The notes beneath the pieces are model-generated. The model had not been told where the DNA came from. It ran no database searches and worked only from the letters and a program-made list of their open reading frames with translations. Positions 46,255 through 58,710 of a DNA stretch of 64,000 bases are shown here, in pieces. The stretch's first letter is position 1. Each line of letters starts with the position of its first letter. Both the position numbers and the translations under genes were made by a program. Origin of the DNA: Eurosta solidaginis (lineage: Eukaryota; Arthropoda; Insecta; Diptera; Tephritidae); NCBI RefSeq assembly GCF_040869045.1, contig NC_090319.1, forward strand, positions 65,568,779 through 65,632,778. The letters run 5' to 3'.

Positions 46255-46877
46255 TTTATACTCAGTTGAGCAGAGCTCACAGAGTATATTAACTTTGATT
46301 GGATAACGGTTGGTTGTACAGGTATAAAGGAATCGAGATAGATATAGACTTCCATATATCAAAATCATCAGTATCGAAAAAAAATCGATTGAGCCATGTC
46401 CGTCCGTCCGTCCGTCCGTCTGTCCGTTAACACGATAACTTGAGTAAATTTTGAGGTATCTTGATGAAATTTGGTATGTAGGTTCCTGGGCACTCATCTC
46501 AGATCACTATTTAAAATGAATGATATCGGACAATAACCACGCCCACTTTTTCGATATCGAAAATTTAGAAAAATCGAAAAAGTGCGATAATTCATTACCA
46601 AATACGGATTAAGCGATGAAACTTGGTAAGTTAGTTGAACTTATGAAGGAGAATAGAAAAATAGTAAAATTTTGGACAATGGGCGTGGCACCGCCCACTT
46701 TTAAAAGAAGGTAATTTAGAAGTTTTGCAAGCTGTTATTTGGCAGTCGTTGAAGATATCATGATGAAATTTGGCAGGAACGTTACTCTTATTACTATATG
46801 TCTGCTTACTAAAAATACAAAATCGGAGAACGACCACGCCCACTTTTTAAAAAAATTTTTTTTAAATACAAATTTTA
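46255..46877 (-). mobile_element. Family-1 repeat, terminal half, inverted
   Basis: It runs from TATACTCAGTTGAGCAGAGC through the (GTCC)n tract to the CACGCCCACTTTTT box. It is cut off where the next copy begins in the opposite orientation. Confidence 0.8.
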
Positions 46878-48667
46878 AACAAGTAAGGAAGGCTAAGTTC
46901 GGGTGTAACCGAACATTACATACTCAGTTGAGAGCTATGGAGACAAAATAAGGGAAATCACCATGTAGGAAAATGGACCTAGGGTAACCCTGGAATGTGG
47001 TTGTATGACATGTGTATCAAATGGAAGGTATTAAAGAGTATTTTAAGAGAGAGTAGGCCATAGTTCTATGGATGGACGCCATTTAGGGATATCGCCATAA
47101 AGGTGGACCAGGGCTGACTCTAGAATTTGTTTGTACGATATGGGTATCAAATGAAAGGTGGTAATGAGTATTTTAAAAGGGAATGGGCTTTAGTTCTATA
47201 GGTGAACGCCTTTTCGAAAAATCGCCATAAAGGTGGACCAGGGGTGACTCTAGAATATGTTTGTACGATATGGGTATCGAATGAAAGCTGTTAATGAGTA
47301 TTTTGAAAAGGAGTGATCCTTAGTTCCATAGGTCGACGCCGTTTCGAGATATCGCCATAAAGGTGGACCAGGGGTGTCTCTAGAATGTGTTTGTACGATA
47401 TGGGAGTCAAATGAAAGGTGTTACTGAGCATTTTAAGAGGGAGTGGGCATTAGGTCTATAGGTGGACGCCTTTTAGAGATATCGCCATTAGGGTGGGCCA
47501 GGGGTGACTCTAGAATGTTTGTACGATATGGGTATCAAACGAAAAGTGTTACTGAGCATTTTAAGAGGGAGTGGGCATTAGGTCTATAGGTGGACGCCTT
47601 TTCGAAATGTCGCCATTAGGGTGGGCCAGGGGTGACTCTAGAATGTGTTTGTATGATATGGGTATCAAATGAAAGATGGTAATGAGTATTTTAAAAGGGA
47701 GTAATCCTTAGTTCTATAGGTGGACGCCTTTTCGAGATATCGCCATAAAGGTGGACCAAGGGTGACTCTAGAATGTGTGTACGATATGGGTATCAAACGA
47801 AAGGTGTTACTGAGCATTTTAAGAGGGAGTGGGCATGAGGTCTATAGGTGGACGCCTTTTCGAGATATCGTCATTAGGGTGGGCAGGGGTGACTCTAGAA
47901 TGTGTTTGTACGATATGGGTATCAAACGAAAGGTGTTACTGAGCATTTTAAGAGGGAGTGGGCATTAGGTCTATAGGTGGACGCCTTTTAGAGATATCGC
48001 CATTAGGGTGGGCCAGGGGTGACCCTAGAATGTTTGTACGATATGGATATCAAATTAAAGGTATTAATGAGGGTTTTAAAAGCGAGTGGCCCTTAGATGT
48101 ATATGTGAAGGCGTTCTCGGGATATCGACCAAAATGTGGACCAGGTGATCGGGAAAATCATCTGCCGGGTACTGCTAATTTATTTATATATGGAATACCA
48201 CTAACAGTATTCCTGCCAAGATTCCAAGGGCTGTTGATTTCGCCTTGTAGAACTTTTTCATTTTCTTCTACTTAATATGGTAGGTGTCAAACCCATTTTA
48301 CAAAGTTTTTTCCAAAGTTATATTTTGCGTCAATAAACCAATCCAATTACAAGGATTCATTACTTTTTTCACATTTAGTATAGAATTATGGCATTTTTTT
48401 ATTTTTCGTAATTTTCGATATCGATAAAGTGGGCGTGGTTATTGTCGGATTTCGGCCATTTTTTATATCGAGATAAAGTGAGTTCAGATAAGTACGTGTG
48501 CTAAGTTTAGTAAAGATATATCGATTTTTGCTCAAGTTATTGTGTTAACGGCCGAGCGGAAGGACAGACGGTGGACTGTGTATAAAAACTGGGCGTGGCT
48601 TCAACCGATTTCGCCCTTTTTCACAGAAAACAGTTATCGTCCTAGGAGCCAAGCCTCTACCAAATTT
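46878..48667 (+). mobile_element. Family-1 repeat, 5' half (split by a retrotransposon)
   Basis: It has the AACAAGTAAGGAAGG start, a perfect GTTCGGGTGTAACCGAAC hairpin, about nine units (46980-48080, most near 130 bp, with small indels in later units) and the first part of the body. It stops at ACCAAATTT (48667), where the CR1/L2-group element is inserted, and resumes at 52085. Confidence 0.85.
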
Positions 48668-51600
48668 GTATTGTATTGTATTGTATTGTATTTTATTAAA
48701 CATTTTCCAGATGCATACTTATTAACCTAAGATTACAATATTACATTAAATAATTTCAAATTACTATGCAGCATAGGAAAAGTATATGGCATTTTTTATA
48801 TTAAAGTTTAACATAGTTCTAAATGCCAGTCCTAGCTTTGGTATATTGTTTTGTGTGGGGTGTACAAAAATAAAAATTTCATAAAGAGTTTAAGTTATAC
48901 ATTAAATTAAATCATCAAAGATATGAAAGAGAATCAATACTAAATATTTGCAGCTTCGTAAGGTATGTACGGTTTATAGGGTCATCCTCAGCATCGTTTC
49001 TAATTCAAAGTGATTATAACCAAAAAGATACAGCTTAACTTCTTTTTTAAATAAGTTGACATTTCTTATTACCTGTACAGTGGGAGGAAGGGAGTTGAAA
49101 AATTTGCACGACGTGTATGTGTAAAAACTTCTAAAGTGCGACGTCCTAGTATGCGGAATTTGTACCATCGGAAGTAGATTTCTTCGTAAGTTGTAGACTT
49201 CCGAAGGAAAGCTTTCCAGGTAGCCACACCGTATAAAGAATGTTTTTAAAACTCTGTAAAGATAGAGATGTCGACACGGAAATATATCTAGTTTCCTAAA
49301 ATATAGCATAGAGTGAGACCTATAGTTTGCACTACAGATTCGCCTTATAACCCCCTTTTGAATTGTTACCACTGCTGACAGCTTATTAGCCGAAGCGCCG
49401 CCCCAGCATGTGATACCATATTGCAGTTTAGATTGAAATATTCCGTAGTAAACTGTTTTTAAAGTGGATATTGAACATAACTTTTTCAGACGATAAAGGT
49501 GACGAGTGGTATATAGAAAGTATTTTTTTAGAGCATTAATGTGCTCAGACCAACTCAAGCGGTTGTCTATTATAGTTCCTAGGTACTTGAAATTCTCAAC
49601 AACTTCAACCCTGAAGCAGCTCTCACTACAGTTTCTATTACAATCAAAAGATCTCATCGCGTCACTTTGAGTGCACGCTATATGGTGCATGTTAAAGCGA
49701 GAGCACACTGCGGAGTGAAATATGACATCATAACTTGGTTGTTCTTTGAGAACATGACTGAAATACATAAGTCTAGTTTTACTACTTACAATCAGTTTGT
49801 GTGAAGCGAACCAGGTTCGTAACAAATGTATATCATGGTTAATGTCACATATTAATTCAAAGTAATTCGGTGTACTGTACGCAATTGCAAGATCGTCTGC
49901 AAAGGCAGTGGCCTTGCCTCTCAATGGAAGCTTAAATATTGAATTAATATAGACCAAGAACAATATTGGACCAAGAACTGAGCCTTGGGGAACACCCAGA
50001 TTAACAAGCTGTAAGCTACTGTAGCTACATTCTACTTTAACTTTTTGTGTTCTGCCCGATATATACGATTTAAGCCACTTATGCATAACACCGCGGAATC
50101 CTGCACTATATAGTTTATCCAATAGTACACCCCTATCGACCATATCAAAAGCTTTTGTTATGTCCACAAAGAGACCAGCACAACTTCTTTTTTCATCCAG
50201 AGCTTTGTAGACGTTGGTGCAAAAATCTAGCAAAGCGTCTTCTGTTGAAAGGTCAGAACGAAAGCCAAACTGCATGGAGCTAAAAAAGCTCGCTTTATTT
50301 AGAAAATTAACAATTCTGGTTTTAACAGCCTTTTCAAAAACTTTAGATATGGCCGAGAGTAGTGAAATAGGTCTGTAATTATTAACATCTTTTTTATCCC
50401 CTTTTTTCAAGATCGGAATTACAATCACACACTTCAAACCATCGGGAAAAATACCCTGCGTAATGCTGGTGTTGAATAAGTATATCAGTATATCAACCAC
50501 ATTAAAATATATCTTTTTTAAAATTAAATTGGAAATACCATCCTCACCGCATGAACTAGAGTTTTTTAAGGTTTTTATAATGCTTATAATTTCGAAACCT
50601 GTGATAGGGTCAAAAAAGAAGGTATTTCGAGCATATTGGCCCGATGGTAAATGGGTCGCAAACCGACAATTGCAGTTAGTTAATACTATGTTCCCAACCG
50701 TTGTAAAGTGCGTGTTAAGTTTATTAGCTACTTCCACAGCATCCGTAATCGACTGACTTCCAGCTTGTAATGCTATTCGCTCATTATCTTTTTCACCGTT
50801 TCGATTAAGAAGATTATTGACAACTTCCCATTCTTTCCTAATATTACCAAGTGCTGAATTAAACTTGTTTCGAAAGAAGTTTTCCCGCGTCAGTCGTATG
50901 GCCTTATTGGTGCTATTACTTATTTTGTTGTATCTAGTACGGAGCCTTCTATTACTAGGATACTTAGCACATTTTTTTCTTAGTTGGTTTTTGAGCCTTA
51001 TTTTCTGTAGGAGATCCCGAGTAATCCAAGGCTTAAGTCTCACATTTTTTTTACGATTATTTACAGTATACGAAGAGTTGAGAATGTGCGCGTTTAAGGT
51101 ATCTAAAAATATGTAAAAAGCTACTGATATGTCATTTTCAGCGAGGACATTCGACCAACTTTCGAAACATAGCTTATGGTTCAGCATAGGGAAATTAACT
51201 TTGGTATATGATTTCTGAACGCGATTTGCTTTTGGTTTGTCGAAAACAATTCCAAATATTTGCAAACCCGTCATCGTGTGATCAGTTATTTGCAAGTCAA
51301 TGTTAAAACTATTACAATATCTATATGGTACGGCATTAAAGCGGCAAAAAATATGATCAATACACGTACCCGAACTTAAGCGCGTCGGCTCTTTAATATA
51401 GGAAGTTTAACCATTTCCAGCCATCAAGGCCAAATAATCGTCAGTTGTATTACAGTGATGCAAAAGGTCTAAATTAAAATCACCCAGTATGAAAAAGTTT
51501 GTAGTTTCTTCACACAGCACGAAACTGGAGTATTCTTGAATAAATACAGAAATAGGAACAGATTGTAGTCTGTATACCCCTAGGAAAACAAATTGTTCGC

Positions 51601-52084
51601 CTTTTATATTAAGAGAAAGTTGTAGCATATCAGCACTATAAAGATTTTTACTTACTGAGGTACACTCATAAGTATCGCGCACAAAGGCTCCAACACCTCC
51701 CGCACTGTATCTATCATTCACATTGGCATAAAAATTGAAATGAGGTATGCTGTAGTCACTTACTTCATAAGAATATATCCAAATTTCCGTTAAAAATATA
51801 ATATCTGGTAGGCAACCTAATGCATCGATATGACTTAAAAATAAATCAAAATTCTGCCTAAGGCTACGTATATTCTGATGCACAACTTTTATATCGTTAG
51901 AACCTACTGAGGGCGCTTTATGAAAACAATTTTTGCTAGCGATGATTGGGTTATCATCAATCAGAACGTCAACAAACATCGAAGAAAAATAAATGAAGAA
52001 AAAAAGAACAAAGAGTATAGCTACAGAGTAGCTAATCAACAATAAATTTGATGTCTTCAAAAGTTCTGATGTTGATAATATTTC
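48668..52084 (-). mobile_element. CR1/L2-group non-LTR retrotransposon, near complete
   Basis: About 3.4 kb inserted into a family-1 repeat between ACCAAATTT and TTCATAAGGATTGG, with ATTT as a possible short target duplication. The 3' end on the minus strand is a microsatellite of AATAC units (48668-48690). There is no ORF1 upstream of the main frame, so the 5' end is probably truncated or missing. Confidence 0.85.
48974..52060 (-). pseudogene. Endonuclease-reverse transcriptase with one in-frame stop
   Basis: One reading frame of 1028 codons is interrupted only by a TAA at 51407-51409. The first 217 residues form the AP endonuclease (VVHQNIRSLRQN, PDIIFLTEIW, GGVGAFVRD, FFILGDFNLDL). After the stop the same frame continues with RLSSGTCIDHIF and ITDHTMTG, the last endonuclease motifs. 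The reverse transcriptase follows: YRPISLLSAISKVFEK, FVDITKAFDMVD, GVPQGSVLGPILFLVYIN and the catalytic AFADDLAIAY near 49900. No RNase H is present, which with the motif style suggests the CR1/L2 group. The enzyme would nick target DNA and copy its RNA at the break. The copy looks young. Confidence 0.9.
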
Positions 52085-53658
52085 ATAAGGATTGGTTAAT
52101 TTTTGTTCGACTTATGGAATTAAAAGCATCCTAGACAAATTAAATGAAAAAGGGCGGAGCCACGCCCATTTTGAAATTTTCTTTTATTTTTGTAATTTGT
52201 TGCAGCACATCATTACTGGAGTTGAATGTTGGCATAATTTACTTATATGCTGTAAAGATATTAACTCTTCTTTTAAAATTTGAATTTAAAAAAATTTTTT
52301 TTAAAAAGTGGGCGTGGTCGTTCTCCGATTTTACTAATTTTTATTAAGCAGACATAAAGTAATAAGGGTAATGTTCCTGCCAAATTTCATCATAATATCT
52401 TTAACGACTGCCAAATTACAGCTTGCAAAACTTCTAAATTACCTTCATTTAAAAGTGGGCGGTGCCACGCCCAATGGCCAAAATTTTACTAGTTTTCTAT
52501 CCTGCGTCATAAGCTCAACTCATCTACCAAGTTTCATCGCTTAATGCGTATTTGGTAATGAATTATCGCACTTTTTTGATTTTTCGAAATTTTCGATATC
52601 GAAAAATTGGGCGTGGTTATTGTCCGATATCGTTCATTTTAAATAGCGATCTGAGATGAGTGCCTAGGAACATATGTACCAAATTTCATGAAGATACCTC
52701 AAAATTTACTCAAGTTATCGTGTTAACGGACAGACGGACGGACGGACGGAAGACTGTGTATAAAAACTGGGCGTGGCATCAACCGATTTCGCCCATTTTC
52801 ACAGAAAACAGTTAACGTCGTAAAAGCTACTCCCCTACCAAATTTCAAAAGGATTGGTTAATTTTTGTTCGACTTATGGCGTTAAAAGTATCCTAGACAA
52901 ATTAAATGAAAAAGGGCGGAGCAACGCCCATTTTGAAATTTTCTTTTATTTTTGTATTTTGTTGCACCGTATCATTACTGGAGTTGAATGTTGACATAAT
53001 TTACTTATATACTGTAAAGATATTAAATTTTTTGTAAAAATTTTACTTTAAAAAAAAATTTTTTTTAAAAGTGGGCGTGGTCCTTCCCCGATTTTGCTAA
53101 TTTTTATTAAGCGTACATATAGTAATAGTAGTAACGTTCCTGACAAATTTCATCATGATATCTTCAACGACTGCCAAATTACATCTTGCAAAAGTTTTAA
53201 ATTATCTTCATTTAAAAGTGGGCGGTGCCACGCCCAATGGCCAAAATTTTACTAGTTTTCTATCCTGCGTCATAAGCTCAACTCATCTACCAAGTTTCGT
53301 CGCTTAATGCGTATTTGGTAATGAATTATCGCACTTTTTCGGTTTTTCGAAATTTTCGATATCGAAAAAGTGGGCGTGGTTATAGTCCGATATCGTTCAT
53401 TTTAAATAGCGATCTGAGATAAGTGCTCAGGAACCTACATACCAAATTATATCAAGATACCTCAAAATTTACTCAAGTTATCGTGTTAACGGACGGACGG
53501 ACGGACGGACGGACATGGCTCAATCAAATTTTTTTTCGATCCTGATTATTTTGATATATGGAAGTCTATATCTATCTCGATTCCTTTATATATGTACAAC
53601 CAACCGTTATCCAATCAAACTTAATATGCTCTGTGAGCTCTGCTCAACTGAGTATAAA
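52085..53658 (+). mobile_element. Family-1 repeat, 3' half with duplicated body
   Basis: It continues the copy cut at 48667. After a (GACG)n tract near 52735 the body starts again at TGTATAAAAACTGGGCGTGG and runs to a second (GACG)n tract near 53500 and the CTCAACTGAGTATAAAG end. The body is thus duplicated once. Confidence 0.8.
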
Positions 53659-54738
53659 GAAAAGTTAATATCTTTACAGTATATAAGTAAATTATGCCAA
53701 CATTCAACTCCAGTAATGATATGGTGCAACAAAATACAAAAATAAAATAAAATTTCAAAATGGGCGTGGCTCCGACCTTTTTCATTTAATTTTTCTAGGA
53801 TACATTTAATGCCATAAGTCGAACAAAAATTTACCAATCCTTGTGAAATTTGGTAGAGGCTTAGATTCTAGGACGATAACTATTTTCTGTGAAAAAGGGC
53901 GAAATCGGTTGAAGCCGCGCCCAGTTTTTATACACAGTCGACCGTCTGTCCTTCCGCTCGGCCTTTAACACGATAACTTGAGCAAAAATCGATATATCTT
54001 TACTAAACTCAGTTCACGTACTTATCTGAACTCACTTTGTATTGGTGTAAAAAATGCCCGAAATCCGAATATGACCACGCCCACTTTTTCGACATCGAAA
54101 ATTACGAAAAATGAAAAAAATGCCATAATTATATACCAAATACGAAAAAAAAGGATGAAAAATGGTAATTGTATTGGTCTATTGACGCAAAATATAACTT
54201 TAGAAAAAAACTTGGTAAAATGGGTGTGTCAACTACCATATTAAGTAGAAGAAAATGAAAAAGTTTTGCAGGGCGAAATCAAAAGCCCTTGGAATCTTGG
54301 AAAGAATACTGTTCGTGGTATTACATATATAAATAAATTAGCGGTACCCGACAAATGGAGTTCTGGATCACCCTGGTCCACATTTTGGTCGATATCTCGA
54401 AAACGCCTTCACATATACAACTAAGGGCCACTCCCTTTTAAACCCCTCATTAATACCTTTCATTTGATACCCATATAGTACAAACAAATTCTAGAGTCAC
54501 CCCTGGTCCACCTTTATGGCGATATCTCGAAAAGGCGTCCACATATAGAACTAAGGCCCACGCCCTCTTAAAATACTCTTTAATACCTTTCATTTGATAC
54601 ACATGTCATACAAACACATTGCAGGGTTTCCCTCGGTTCATTTTCCTACATGGTTATTTTCCCTTATGCTTTCACCATGGCTCTCAACTGAGTATGTAAT
54701 GTTCGGTTACACCCGAACTTAACCTTCCTTACTTGTTT
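53659..54738 (-). mobile_element. Family-1 repeat, 5' part, inverted
   Basis: It faces the preceding copy directly. It has the body without the (GACG)n end, about two 130-bp units (54380-54610) and the hairpin with CTTACTTGTTTTA at 54738. Confidence 0.8.
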
Positions 54739-55094
54739 TAGTTTAATTTTTATATTGTTTTATTTTTTTAATTAAAAAAAATTTAATCGTGATTTATTTT
54801 TTTTTTTCATTTTTATATTTTTTACTTTTTAATTTTTATAATTTTTTTTTTGTATTTTTTACAACTTTTTATTTTTTTATTCATTTATTTTTTATTAACT
54901 GTCTATAAGTTTTTACTTTTTTTATTTATTTATTTTTTATTTTGTGCTCCTTTTTAGTTTTTACGATATTTTGTAACATTTCTTTGTTTACTTTTTACTG
55001 TATATTTAATTTTTTCTTCATCCTCACTTTAGTTATCAAGTAATTTGGCCAAGCAAACCTCCTTCTAAGGTATTTTCAAATTATTGTTTTTCCG
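54739..55094. other. T-rich low-complexity tract
   Basis: Runs of TTTTTATTTTTT without structure or coding sequence. Confidence 0.5.
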
Positions 55095-55612
55095 ATCTCG
55101 GGTTCGAATCGAGCTCAAGGCCTAACAAAAATTATTTTGTCATTATTATTGTTGTGATACATTTTTTCTTAATTGAAAAATTATTAAATTAGAATAGAAG
55201 AAAGACAAAATTTAGACAACTGCCAAAGCTCGTTGTATAGATCCATTTCGGGAACTGCTAAATTCCTTCATCGGCAACGTGTAGGCGCCGCTGCTATATC
55301 CATTCAGCCATCACAGTGGTTTTTTGTTTGTCTTCATTAATCCTAATTCTATTCTGGTTCTTGCCAATTGATATTCACAACACTGCGACATCTGTTGCAG
55401 AATGAATGTGAAAATTGTACTTGTTTAATGGCAATGCTGCCATAGTGTCACATTTTATTGACACTTTTTCCCCGTGCTCTGGGATGCATTAACAATTTTT
55501 TCTTTCTTCTATTCTAATTTTATAATTTTTCCAATTAAGAAAAAATGTATCATAACAATAATAATGATAAAATAATTATTGTTAGGCCTTGAGCTGGATT
55601 CGAACACGCGAT
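55095..55612. mobile_element. Foldback element with B-box-bearing ends
   Basis: GGGTTCGAATCGAGCTCAAG (55095) is inverted as CTTGAGCTGGATTCGAAC at about 55590-55608. The ~105-bp arms match through AGGCCTAACAA, TGTGATACATTTTTTCTTAA and TTAGAATAGAAG. The arm ends look like the 3' half of a tRNA, with the B box GGTTCGAATC. The ~300-bp centre has no recognised gene. Confidence 0.65.
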
Positions 55613-55833
55613 CTTACAAATCAGTAGGCCGGTATAACAACAAAAATTATTATTTTTCCTTTGCGGGTTTTCACCGTATTTGTATAAAAATTTCGTACGA
55701 GAGCAACGCTGGCAAAATTTTACAGAGTAAAATTTTCTTAATCAATTTAAGACCCAGACCATCTCTAAAACGGCATTCTGCTGGAACCATCCAAGAAGTG
55801 ATAAACAAAAAAACATTCGCGGCAGAGCTATGG

Positions 55834-57360
55834 GTATCAAATGAAAGGTGTTAATGAGTATTTTTAAAGGGAGTGGGCCATAGTTCTATAGATCGACGCC
55901 TTTTCGAGATAGCGCCATAAAGGTGGACCAGAGGTGACTCTAGAATTTGTTTGTACGATATGGGTATCAAAATAAAGGTATTAATGAGGGGTTTAAAGTG
56001 GAGTGGCCTTCAGTTGTATATTTGAACACCTTTTCGAGATATCGACCAAAATGTGTCGGGTACCGCTAATTTATTTATGTATGCAATACTACGAACAGTC
56101 TTCCTGCCAAGATTCCAAGGGCTTTTGATTTCGCCCTGCAAAACTTTTTAATTTTCTTCTACTTAATATGGTAGGTGTCACACCCATTTTACAAAGTTTT
56201 TTTTTAAGTTATATTTTGCGTCAATAGACCAATCCAATTACCATGTTTCATCCCTTTTTTCGTATTTGGTATATTATTATGGCATTTGTTTCATTTTTCG
56301 TAATTTTCGATATCGAAAAAGTGGGCGTGGTCATAGTCGGATTTCGCCTATTTTTAATACCAAGATAAAGTGAGTTCAGATAAGCACGTGAACTAAGTTT
56401 AGTAAAGATAAATTGATTTTTGCTCAAGTTATCGTGTTATGGGCCGATCGGAAGGACAGACGGTCTACTGTGTATAAAAACTGGGCGTGCCTTCAACTTA
56501 TTTCGCCCATTTTCACAGCAAACAGTTATCGTCATAGAATCTATGCCCCTACCAAATTTCACAAGGATTGGTTAATTTTTGTTCGACTTATGGCATTAAA
56601 AGTATTCTAGACAAATTAAATGAAAAAGGGCGGAGCCACGCCCACTTTGAAATTTTCTTTCATTTTTGTATTTTGTTGCACCCTATCATTACTGGAGTTG
56701 AATGTTGACATAATTTACTTATATACTGTAAAGATATAAAATTTTTTGTTATAATTTTACTCAAAAATTTTTTTTTAAAAAGTGGGCGTGTTCGTCATTC
56801 GATTTTGCTAATTTTTATTTAGCACACATATAGGAATAGAGGTAACGTTCTTGCCAAATTTCATCATGATATCTTCAACGCCTGCCAAATTACGGCTTGC
56901 AAAACTTTCAAATTACCTTCTTTCAAAAGTGGGCGGTGCTACGCCAATTGTCCAAATTTTTACTATTTGTCTATTCTACTTCATAACGTCAATCCACCTA
57001 TCAAATTTCATCGCTTTATCCGTCTTTGGTAATGAATTATCGCACTTTTTGGTTTTTTCGAAATTTTCGATATCGAAAAAGTGGGCGTCGTTATAGTCCG
57101 ATTTCGTTCATTTTAGACAGAGATCTGAGATGAGTGCCCAGGCACCAACATACCAAATTTCATCAAGACACCTCAAAATGTATTCAAGTTATCGTGTTTA
57201 CGGACGGACGGACGGACATGGCTAAATAAATTTCTTTTTTCGCCCAAATCATTTTGATATAGAGAAGTCGATATCTATCTCGATTAGTTTACGCCATTAC
57301 GGATTACCGTTATGCGAACGAGGTTAATATACTCTGTGAGCTCTGCTCAGTTGAGTATAA
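55834..57360 (+). mobile_element. Family-1 repeat, 5'-truncated
   Basis: It starts inside a 130-bp unit (GGTATCAAATGAAAGGTG), has about two units, then the body, (GACG)n tract and CTCAGTTGAGTATAAAA end. The starting hairpin is absent. Confidence 0.8.
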
Positions 57361-58429
57361 AAATATCGAGGGTTGGGCTAGCTTTCATTAAATACGTTTT
57401 CGTTTTTTGATTGTGCATATGGCTTGGGCTAGCTTAAGTTTAAGCTGCTTTTTAAAAAAACAAGTGTAATAAATTTAATTAATCCGTATTAAATTAGCAT
57501 TACATATTGTGCAATTTAGTACGGTCTCGTTTTTTGATTGGGCTGAAAAGCTTGGGCTAGCTTAAGAGACCTTCAATATACAAATTGGAAACCATGGGAA
57601 CAACTCATTTCACAAAATTTTACATGGATAATAAGCGAAAACTTTACCTTCTAGATTTCAAGAATTTGACAATAAAAATACTTCTAAATTTAAGATAAAG
57701 CTACAAAAACTAAATCTTATTATTTAAATCACTCTGCCCGTTATAGCCATGAAATTTTTGAGTGAAATACCGTTGAAAAATTTTAACCCTTTTATGGATA
57801 AGCCCCTATATTTATAAAAAATATAACAGGTGTAAAGAGCATTTACAACAGTGACAAGGGATGACGGAAAATCGTTCCAATATACAGCATTTTAACCCTT
57901 AGACTAGCGTTGTGGTCTGGCAGACCATTTTCAAAAATTTTAATAAAAATTTTTGGGTTCCCCGACATTTTTCGACAAACTGTCTTATGACTTTATAAAG
58001 CACCATGAGGAGTTTCTATTCCAGTATAGGACAATATCGTTTGTCTCATTTTTTGTATAAAAAACATCGTTTTGTGTTATATATGGGTTTTCCAGGTTGT
58101 GGTCTGTCAGACCACAGCGCAGAAAATGTACCTACCTTATAAATATTGGTTATAAATGACACAACCAGCTGAATGCAAAATCAAATTAGTTATTTCCTTT
58201 CAGTCAAATAGTAAGTTTTGCATAAAAAAATTTGAGCGCTCGAAAATGAACTTTACGACTGAATTCTATAATTCAGTCTCATCTCAAGTCTCTAAATTTG
58301 AGATTTTCTTTTAGAGAAAATTTTTGTGACTTGGGATGATTTCGGTATTCAGTGAACTAAAGTCATGTATGCAGTATGTTGCATTTTGTCAACATAACGT
58401 TGGGTGGTATTGTGGCTGAGCTTGTGAAG

Positions 58430-58495
58430 ACGCCGCTCACAATTTTGTATAGAAAATCCCAAAGTGTGTAGGTTCGAATCTCAGCGGCGCCACAT
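58430..58495 (+). other. tRNA-like segment with B box
   Basis: TGGCTGAGCTTG resembles an A box and GGTTCGAATCT a B box, with GCGCCAC after it and a T-run near 58515. Acceptor and T stems do not pair well, so it is not a functional tRNA. It is more likely a degenerate tRNA or SINE head inside the piggyBac leader. Confidence 0.3.
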
Positions 58496-58710
58496 ATGAT
58501 TTCGATTCGATGTTCTTTTTTAAGTATTTTCTGTTTTTAAATTTTTTCTATGCTTATTTTAATTTGAGGAATAAAACAACATATTTAAAGCTTTTTTCGC
58601 AAATATTTTTCATACTTTTTCTGAAATTTTCATGTTTGTGATCTGCCCCGGCCAAGCTCATAAATTAGTGATTGCTTTTGTGAGGCTGGAGACGCGAGAC
58701 AGCTTATAGA

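Noticed and set aside
47720..48275. Repeating 82-105-codon frames
   Set aside because: Read through the tandem array; absent in the other arrays.
50463..51116. Plus-strand frames opposite the reverse transcriptase
   Set aside because: Shadows of the strong minus-strand frame.
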